From Treponema sp. (lineage in GTDB: Bacteria; Spirochaetota; Spirochaetia; Treponematales; Breznakiellaceae), in the NCBI GenBank assembly GCA_020216655.1, contig JAIWNU010000114.1:1-19331 (forward strand): a stretch of DNA of 19,331 bases, given 5' to 3'. Within the stretch, counting starts at the first letter, position 1. Every line of letters starts with the position of its first letter. The notes beneath the pieces were generated by a model. It was given only the letters and a program-made list of their open reading frames with translations. It made no database searches and was not told the DNA's origin. Shown in pieces: positions 13,820-19,331 of the stretch. Made by a program: the position numbers and the translations under genes.

Positions 13820-13825
13820 TACAAT
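13820..13825 (+). promoter_or_regulatory. Possible -10 box of a leaderless sensor transcript
   Basis: TACAAT ends 7 nt before the ATG at 13833, so initiation would fall on or next to the start codon. No Shine-Dalgarno precedes the ATG. No convincing -35 sits 16-18 nt upstream, so this is weak. The same TACAAT-to-ATG spacing is seen at the aldo/keto reductase. Confidence 0.3.
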
Positions 13826-13832
13826 CTGTGAT

Positions 13833-16800
13833 ATGCACAAGCGTTATTTTGCAGAATTTATACTTATTGTATTTTTTTCATTATCATTATTTTCTATAGA
13901 AAGGCCCTTTTTTACCGTTATTGGTACCAGGGATGGGCTCCCCAATTCCGGTGTTGCCGCATTAGTGCAGGATTCGAAAGGTTTTTTGTGGATCGGAACA
14001 CAGACCGGTTTAGTTCGTTATGATGGCTATACCTTTAAGCTGTATGAGAATGAACCCTTTGTGGACAATGTAATAAGCCACAACCAGGTGCAAACCCTGT
14101 TCCTAGATGGGGATATCCTCTGGATCGGCACCTACGGTGGTTTGAACAGGCTCGATTTATCTACCAATAAAATAACGAGTTTTCAAAACGATGCAGCAAA
14201 TCCAGCCAGCCTCCGGGACAACCTGGTAGTAGCCATCGCCCGGGATTCTCGGGGCCGTCTCTGGGTGGGTACTGCTCAGGGGCTCGATCGGATGGATGAA
14301 AAAACGGGTACCTTTGTCCACTATGGTCCTGCCTCCAACGGGACTGGTATACCCCAGACGATGATCCGGGATCTGCATCTGGATCATAAAGGCCGATTCT
14401 GGGTTTCCACCAGCGGAAGCGGTTTGTATTTATATCAGGATAGCACCGATGGTTTTATTGCGCTTCCGGTGGATAAAAATAACCCATCAGCCCTGCCAAG
14501 TCCCTATGTTATGTCCATTTCTGAAGATCCGGAAGGAAAACTCTGGTTTGCTACCTGGTATGGCGGTATTTCGGTTTTAGAGGATGATAAGACCTATCGT
14601 TTTAAGACTATACGTTTTCAGGATGACCGGCTGTATTTTGTCAATGCTCAGAATCCTGAACTTGTATATGGTGGAACCTGGGGCGGGGGCCTGTTTATTT
14701 ATTCTCAAAAAACTGGTGAAATTGAACGAATTAAGTCGAGCGATGGAACCGGATCTATTCCTAATGATGTGGCCTATTCCTGTCTGATTGACAGCAACCA
14801 GATACTGTGGATTGGTACGAATGGCGGTGGTCTTGCCCGGTCTGAGCCGAGGGAAAAACGGTATAAGGCATACATGGCCAATGCTAAAAACCCGCAAAGT
14901 CTTTCCCCCGGAAAGGTTACTTCCATTCTGGAGGACCGCTTAGGGCGGCTCTGGGTAGGGATTTACGGCAGCGGCCTTAATGTACTTGACCGGTCTACGG
15001 GCTTATTTAAGCGCTACCGGCACGACCCGCAAAACAAGAACAGCCTCCCCAATGATATTGTTAATGCCCTGTATGAGGACAGTAAGGGAGTCATCTGGGT
15101 CGCCACAAATAACGGGCTCGCCCGATTTAAAGGGGACACCGATTCGTTTGTGACCTATCTTCCCGATCCTGCGAAACCCAGTTCGATTGCCGATTCGGTC
15201 ATATACGCACTTAAGGAAGCTCCCGGATATGAGCTTTGGGTTGGCACCTATACCAAAGGGCTTGATTTAATGGATATTCAAAGCGGGACCTTCATTCACT
15301 ATCCAGCGAACGAAAAGGATGACCGTTATCCCCAGAATAACCTTGTGTATGCCTTGGAATATGACCAAGCGGGTAATCTATGGATAGGCTACAATAATGG
15401 CCTGGACCGCTATGACGGAAGCCGTTTTATTCGGTACCGGTATGATAAAAACAATCTTAAGGGTATATCATCCAATACTATCAGGCATATTTACCGGGAT
15501 CGGTCAGGCACCATGTGGTTTGGAACCGTAGGCGGCGGCCTATCCCGTTACATTAAAGAAACAGACCAGTTTGAACATCTTACAAAGAGGAATGGCATAG
15601 CACACAATACGGTCCGCTCCATTATTGAAGATGATGCAGGGCACCTGTGGATCGGAACTGCTACCGGTATCGGCTATATCGATAAGCAATGTTTTGCCTT
15701 CCGGGGCTTTTCTCTCTTTAACGAGCTTAAGGACAAGGAATTTCATACCGGGGTCTGGAAAACCCGGGACGGCTACCTCTTTTTCGGAGGTCAAAATACG
15801 CTTTATGAAATCAATCCAAACACCGTTGTAAGAGAGAAAAAACCGCCGGAACTGCTTGTTTCTGACATCAGTATTAACGGCAAAACCCTTTGGGATGATT
15901 TTAATTACCCAACCCCTCCGTATATCACATCCCTGCGGCTTTCCTATGATCAGAATAATATCAGCTTTGTGTTTGCTACCAATGACCTCCAGGATCCAAT
16001 CCGCAACATGTATTCCTATAAGCTGGAAGGTTTTGATAAAGATTGGACCATTCCTTCCGCAGAGCATATAGCTTCTTATACTAACCTTCCCGGGGGGCGC
16101 TATGTACTTAAAATTCGGGCAGCGAACAGCGAGGGGATCTGGAATGACAGCGCTTTAAGTTTCCCCATCCAGGTTGCATCCCCTCCGTGGTTTAGTCCCT
16201 GGGCTTTCCTGTTCTATGGGTTCCTTATTCTCACTATTGGATATACTTTTGCCCTAATGCGCAGCAGGCAAAAACTGAAGTCACAGGTCTTGGAGTTACA
16301 GCGGCTTCAGAAAAAACTGGAAGAGGCCAACCTCAGGCTCGATGCCCTTTCTATGAAAGACGGTCTTACCGGAATATCCAATCGGCGTCATCTTGATGAA
16401 CTTTTGCCCCGTATTGTGGCTGAATGCAGCCGGGATCGGGTGCCTCTTTCGGTCCTCATGCTGGATATCGACTGTTTTAAAAATTACAACGACCAATATG
16501 GGCACCTAAAGGGCGATGAAGTACTGAAAACGATTGCGAGTCTGCTTTCTGAAGAGGCTGGCAGGGCCACTGACTTTGTTGCCCGCTATGGAGGAGAGGA
16601 GTTTATCATTCTGCTGCCCCATACCGATAGGGCGGGAGCAGAAAAAATGGCCCAGAGCATTCTGCAGCATGTCAGGGATTTAAAGATTCTCCATGAAGCA
16701 TCATTCGTTATTCCCATTTTAACTGTAAGTATTGGTATCGCCACCGCGATTCCAGAGCCGGGAGAGGAGCCGAAAATTCTTGTAGAAGAAGCGGACAAAG

Positions 16801-16859
16801 CCCTGTACCGTGCTAAAGCCGAGGGCCGCAATTGCTTCAGATTCGCTGAAAAAAAATAA
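13833..16859 (+). CDS. Beta-propeller (Reg_prop/Y_Y_Y) sensor diguanylate cyclase
   Basis: A 1008-residue membrane sensor predicted to make cyclic di-GMP. Residues 1-22 are a signal peptide or anchor. Residues about 25-700 hold some 14 repeats of the type LWIGTxGGLxRxD, enough for two seven-bladed propellers, as in hybrid two-component sensors of gut bacteria. A Y_Y_Y domain (about 711-787, MYSYKLEGFDKDW to GGRYVLKIRAAN) and one membrane helix (about 790-810) follow, then a coiled coil and a GGDEF domain (846-1005). The active-site motif is GGEEF at 920-924, with the inhibitory site RATD five residues before it, so it should be active and product-inhibited. The output is a cyclase instead of the usual histidine kinase. 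There is no clear Shine-Dalgarno. It is divergent from SPFH-RHH. The ligand is unknown. Confidence 0.93.
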   Translation: MHKRYFAEFILIVFFSLSLFSIERPFFTVIGTRDGLPNSGVAALVQDSKGFLWIGTQTGLVRYDGYTFKLYENEPFVDNVISHNQVQTLFLDGDILWIGTYGGLNRLDLSTNKITSFQNDAANPASLRDNLVVAIARDSRGRLWVGTAQGLDRMDEKTGTFVHYGPASNGTGIPQTMIRDLHLDHKGRFWVSTSGSGLYLYQDSTDGFIALPVDKNNPSALPSPYVMSISEDPEGKLWFATWYGGISVLEDDKTYRFKTIRFQDDRLYFVNAQNPELVYGGTWGGGLFIYSQKTGEIERIKSSDGTGSIPNDVAYSCLIDSNQILWIGTNGGGLARSEPREKRYKAYMANAKNPQSLSPGKVTSILEDRLGRLWVGIYGSGLNVLDRSTGLFKRYRHDPQNKNSLPNDIVNALYEDSKGVIWVATNNGLARFKGDTDSFVTYLPDPAKPSSIADSVIYALKEAPGYELWVGTYTKGLDLMDIQSGTFIHYPANEKDDRYPQNNLVYALEYDQAGNLWIGYNNGLDRYDGSRFIRYRYDKNNLKGISSNTIRHIYRDRSGTMWFGTVGGGLSRYIKETDQFEHLTKRNGIAHNTVRSIIEDDAGHLWIGTATGIGYIDKQCFAFRGFSLFNELKDKEFHTGVWKTRDGYLFFGGQNTLYEINPNTVVREKKPPELLVSDISINGKTLWDDFNYPTPPYITSLRLSYDQNNISFVFATNDLQDPIRNMYSYKLEGFDKDWTIPSAEHIASYTNLPGGRYVLKIRAANSEGIWNDSALSFPIQVASPPWFSPWAFLFYGFLILTIGYTFALMRSRQKLKSQVLELQRLQKKLEEANLRLDALSMKDGLTGISNRRHLDELLPRIVAECSRDRVPLSVLMLDIDCFKNYNDQYGHLKGDEVLKTIASLLSEEAGRATDFVARYGGEEFIILLPHTDRAGAEKMAQSILQHVRDLKILHEASFVIPILTVSIGIATAIPEPGEEPKILVEEADKALYRAKAEGRNCFRFAEKK

Positions 16860-16866
16860 AAAAAGT

Positions 16867-16896
16867 TTGAAATAAGGTTTAGCCCCGTGATATGAT
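16867..16896 (+). promoter_or_regulatory. Candidate promoter of the alpha-2-macroglobulin gene
   Basis: TTGAAA (16867-16872), an 18-nt spacer and TATGAT (16891-16896), with TGA immediately before it as an extended -10. Initiation would fall near 16903, leaving a leader of about 22 nt with TAGGAG before the ATG. If this is the true start, most of the 5' arm of the overlapping inverted repeat is not transcribed. Confidence 0.5.
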
Positions 16897-16924
16897 TGCT
16901 TCTATTAAAACGTTAGGAGCAATC
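16894..16924 (+). promoter_or_regulatory. Inverted repeat embracing the ribosome-binding site of the alpha-2-macroglobulin gene
   Basis: GATTGCTTCT (16894-16903) pairs with AGGAGCAATC (16915-16924), nine Watson-Crick pairs plus one G-U, across an 11-nt loop. The 3' arm contains the Shine-Dalgarno and ends at the base before the ATG. It could mask the site in transcripts starting upstream, for example readthrough from the GGDEF gene, or act as a DNA operator just downstream of the -10. Confidence 0.5.
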
Positions 16925-19331
16925 ATGTCTTCTCTATCTCGTACCGCTGCCTCCCGTGCAGTATGCTTTCCTCAATTCATTGTAGTTTTCATTATTTCCC
17001 TCTTTGTGGGCTGCGCTGCAAAACCTGTGTCTCTTTCGGCCCCCAATCCGCGTCTTGTTTCAGCCCTTTCAGGGCCAACCATCGGCCGTACCGAGAGTAT
17101 CAGGATTGAGTTCGTTTCAGACTTTGACACCTCCAAGCCCATCCCTCAGGATGCAATGAAAATAGAACCCTTTGTAGATGGGACTCTTTCCTGGCAGGAT
17201 GAACATACCCTGGTATTTGCTCCGCGCCGTATTTTGCCTGGCGGAACGCGGTATACGGTTCAGGTGTTCCCCAGCAAACTCAGTTCTAAAATTGCTGAGG
17301 CTCGCGCATCCCGGGAAGGCGAAGCCTTTCAGTTCCAGTTCGAAACCGATCTGCCTGCTTATCAGGTAGCGCTGAATCCTATCAGCATTGCCAGTGATGG
17401 GCTAGTCTATGTTTCCGGTACGGTTCTTACCGATAAGGGTGAAAATAATCGTAAAATTGAGCAAAGCCTAGGATATTCCGGCCTCGACGGGATCCGGTGG
17501 GAACATCGTGAAGGCGAACATCGTTTCGCATTTAAGGGGCTCAAACGTTCTGACAGGATGTCCCAAGTTCGGCTTTCTTGGAATGGAAAAATCATTGGGG
17601 CCCCTGTACAGGGCAGCAAAACTATCTCGCTCAGTTCTGCAAATCAATTTGAAGTACTGGATATTCGTCCCATTCCGGATTCAAAAACTGGTTTGGAGGT
17701 GGTTTTTTCGCAGCCGATTAAAAAGGGCCAGGACCTCAGAAGCTATGTGCAATTGGTATCGGCCGGTGCGGAAACAAAGGTACGGTATGCTGTTGAGGGC
17801 AATATAGCCAGAGTGTATGGAACAGAAGCACTGACCCCAGGAACAGAACTCCGTATTCGGGATCTTACCGATGAAAATGGCCGCCCCTTGGCCAAGCCTG
17901 TGGCATATACTGTCTCTGATAGCTGGGATCTACCTGAATATCGCTTTGTAGGAAAGGGCACCATCCTGCCCACCGATCAGGGATCTACCGTGGTTATAGA
18001 GACAAAAAACCTCGCGGGTCTTATTGTGGAAGCCTACAAGGTGCATAGCAACAATATGATCCAATTCTTGCAGGTCAACCAGATGGATGGAGACCGGGAA
18101 TTGTACCGGGTCGGTGAACCTGTTTGGACTAAGAACGTAGATTTAACCTGGAATAGCGGTGATAAAAATAAATGGGTCCGTCATGGATTGGATGTAAGTG
18201 AACTTGCAAAGGCCTATCCGGGCGAACTGTTCAGGCTGCGCATCACTTTCCGCAAGCAGCATATCCGCTATGAATGTTCCGCTGGACACGGAGATTTTTC
18301 CAACCTGAAATTCCCTACCGATGAGCTTCCTGCTCTGGAAAAGAATACGGATGGTGAATCTAGTTACTGGGATTATTGGGAAGGAGACTGGGAAGAAAGG
18401 CAGAACTACTATAAATACCGCAAGGATCCCTGTCATCCAGCCTTTTACATGCCCTTTTATGACCATAATATAACCACTGGCCGGAATGTTCTTGTTTCTA
18501 ATGTGGGACTTTTGGCGAAAAAGTCTGTAGACAGCTCCTGGCTTGTGGTAGCCACAGACCTGCGTACCACAAGGCCCTTGGCAAATACGGTCGTCCGGCT
18601 GATTAATTACCAGAACAGGGAACTTGCCAAGGGAACAACCGGCTCTGACGGCATGGTGATGCTGAAATCCCTTCAGGATCCAGCCTTTTTAGTCGCCGAA
18701 GGATCTGCTGGCCGTGGTTACCTTAAGTTGGACCCGGGTAATGCTCTGGCGGTCAGTCATTTTGATATTTCCGGAGATTCACCCGCTGCAGGTTTTAAGG
18801 GTTTTATATATGGCGAACGGGGAGTTTGGCGGCCCGGAGATACAATCTATCTCACGTTCCTGCTCCACGATCCGAACGCAGTACTCCCGCCTAACCACCC
18901 GGTGGTCTTTGAATTAGAAGATCCCTTGGGCCGCATTGTCAGCACCCAGACCTATACCGCTTCGGTTAATGGTTTTTATCCCATGCAAACCTCTACCGCA
19001 GAGGACGCCCCCACCGGCACATGGATAAGCCGGGTAAAGGTTGGCGGGAGTACCTTTACCAAACCGCTTAAGATTGAAATGGTCATGCCAAACCGGCTTA
19101 AAATGACCTTAAATACAGGAAAAGAAACTATTCTGGATACGAAGCCAACAACATATAAACTTTCCGCAGCCTGGCTGCATGGCGCTCCGGCTCCGAATCT
19201 GGATGCCGATGTCTCGGTGGTATTTGCAGATACGGGAAAGATTTTTTCTACCTATACGGATTACATTTTCAGGGATCCGAGCAGGACTGTTTCTTCCGAA
19301 CGGCAAATGCTTTTTAAGGGTAAGCTTGATG
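16925..19331 (+). CDS. Bacterial alpha-2-macroglobulin family lipoprotein, 3' end cut off by the window
   Basis: 802 codons are visible and the frame is open at the edge; such proteins usually run to 1500-2000 residues. A signal peptide ends in the lipobox LFVGC (Cys30), so the protein is lipid-anchored. The N-terminal part has Ig-like domains of the MG/Big type (LSGPTIGRTESIRIEF, LTPGTELRIRDL). At about residue 626 the family hallmark GFIYGERGVWRPGDTIYL opens the MG domains common to bacterial alpha-2-macroglobulins. The thioester or bait region would lie beyond the window, so whether it is a thioester type cannot be told. Bacterial homologues trap proteases in the periplasm and often pair with a class A penicillin-binding protein (PbpC); that neighbour, if present, is outside. 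An acidic aromatic stretch (SSYWDYWEGDWEERQNYYKY) lies mid-protein. The start has TAGGAG 6 nt upstream. Confidence 0.92.
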   Translation, partial: MSSLSRTAASRAVCFPQFIVVFIISLFVGCAAKPVSLSAPNPRLVSALSGPTIGRTESIRIEFVSDFDTSKPIPQDAMKIEPFVDGTLSWQDEHTLVFAPRRILPGGTRYTVQVFPSKLSSKIAEARASREGEAFQFQFETDLPAYQVALNPISIASDGLVYVSGTVLTDKGENNRKIEQSLGYSGLDGIRWEHREGEHRFAFKGLKRSDRMSQVRLSWNGKIIGAPVQGSKTISLSSANQFEVLDIRPIPDSKTGLEVVFSQPIKKGQDLRSYVQLVSAGAETKVRYAVEGNIARVYGTEALTPGTELRIRDLTDENGRPLAKPVAYTVSDSWDLPEYRFVGKGTILPTDQGSTVVIETKNLAGLIVEAYKVHSNNMIQFLQVNQMDGDRELYRVGEPVWTKNVDLTWNSGDKNKWVRHGLDVSELAKAYPGELFRLRITFRKQHIRYECSAGHGDFSNLKFPTDELPALEKNTDGESSYWDYWEGDWEERQNYYKYRKDPCHPAFYMPFYDHNITTGRNVLVSNVGLLAKKSVDSSWLVVATDLRTTRPLANTVVRLINYQNRELAKGTTGSDGMVMLKSLQDPAFLVAEGSAGRGYLKLDPGNALAVSHFDISGDSPAAGFKGFIYGERGVWRPGDTIYLTFLLHDPNAVLPPNHPVVFELEDPLGRIVSTQTYTASVNGFYPMQTSTAEDAPTGTWISRVKVGGSTFTKPLKIEMVMPNRLKMTLNTGKETILDTKPTTYKLSAAWLHGAPAPNLDADVSVVFADTGKIFSTYTDYIFRDPSRTVSSERQMLFKGKLD

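Noticed and set aside
15540..16067. A 175-codon open frame on the minus strand inside the GGDEF sensor gene
   Set aside because: It lies antisense to clear propeller/Y_Y_Y coding sequence, has no Shine-Dalgarno and its product resembles no family; an antisense shadow.

Overview
The window is about 19.3 kb of a diderm bacterium, most likely a spirochaete of the Treponema type. This is inferred from several spirochaete-style lipoprotein signals (cysteine after LFLS or LFVG), outer-membrane barrels ending in phenylalanine, a PEGA/FlgD-like lipoprotein, a beta-propeller GGDEF sensor and moderate GC content. No rRNA, tRNA, insertion sequence, phage gene or CRISPR array is visible. It reads as a chromosomal, envelope-centred region.

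Layout. (1) 1-3060, minus strand: two tandem MutS-like ATPases overlapping by ATGA; the downstream one runs off the left edge. Their leader holds a hairpin that buries the Shine-Dalgarno of the first gene. (2) 3210-6059: an aldo/keto reductase with two C-terminal Fe-S clusters (minus), divergent from a PEGA/FlgD-like lipoprotein with a barrel-like C-terminus (plus). The short region between them carries a tandem 8-bp palindrome. (3) 6187-12332, minus: a tight five-gene operon encoding a MacB/LolD-type ATPase, two FtsX/LolCE-type permeases, a LolA-like periplasmic protein and an outer-membrane beta-barrel, closed by a strong intrinsic terminator. (4) 12453-13697, minus: an SPFH/band 7 membrane protein followed by a small Arc-type ribbon-helix-helix (RHH) protein. 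(5) 13833-16859, plus: a large beta-propeller/Y_Y_Y/GGDEF sensor. (6) 16925 to the right edge, plus: a bacterial alpha-2-macroglobulin lipoprotein, incomplete.

How the genes may work together. The five-gene operon has the parts of an inner-membrane to outer-membrane lipid or lipoprotein export route: ATPase, two extractor permeases, periplasmic carrier, and a barrel at the far membrane. The barrel sits where Escherichia coli would use LolB, which makes this operon the best candidate for a little-described system. The SPFH-RHH pair looks autoregulated: two identical 8-bp palindromes exactly 11 bp apart lie at the predicted transcription start of its operon. Two genes (the first MutS-like gene and the alpha-2-macroglobulin) have their ribosome-binding sites inside inverted repeats, and two others (the reductase and the GGDEF sensor) lack a Shine-Dalgarno and have a TACAAT box 6-7 nt before the ATG, suggesting leaderless transcripts.
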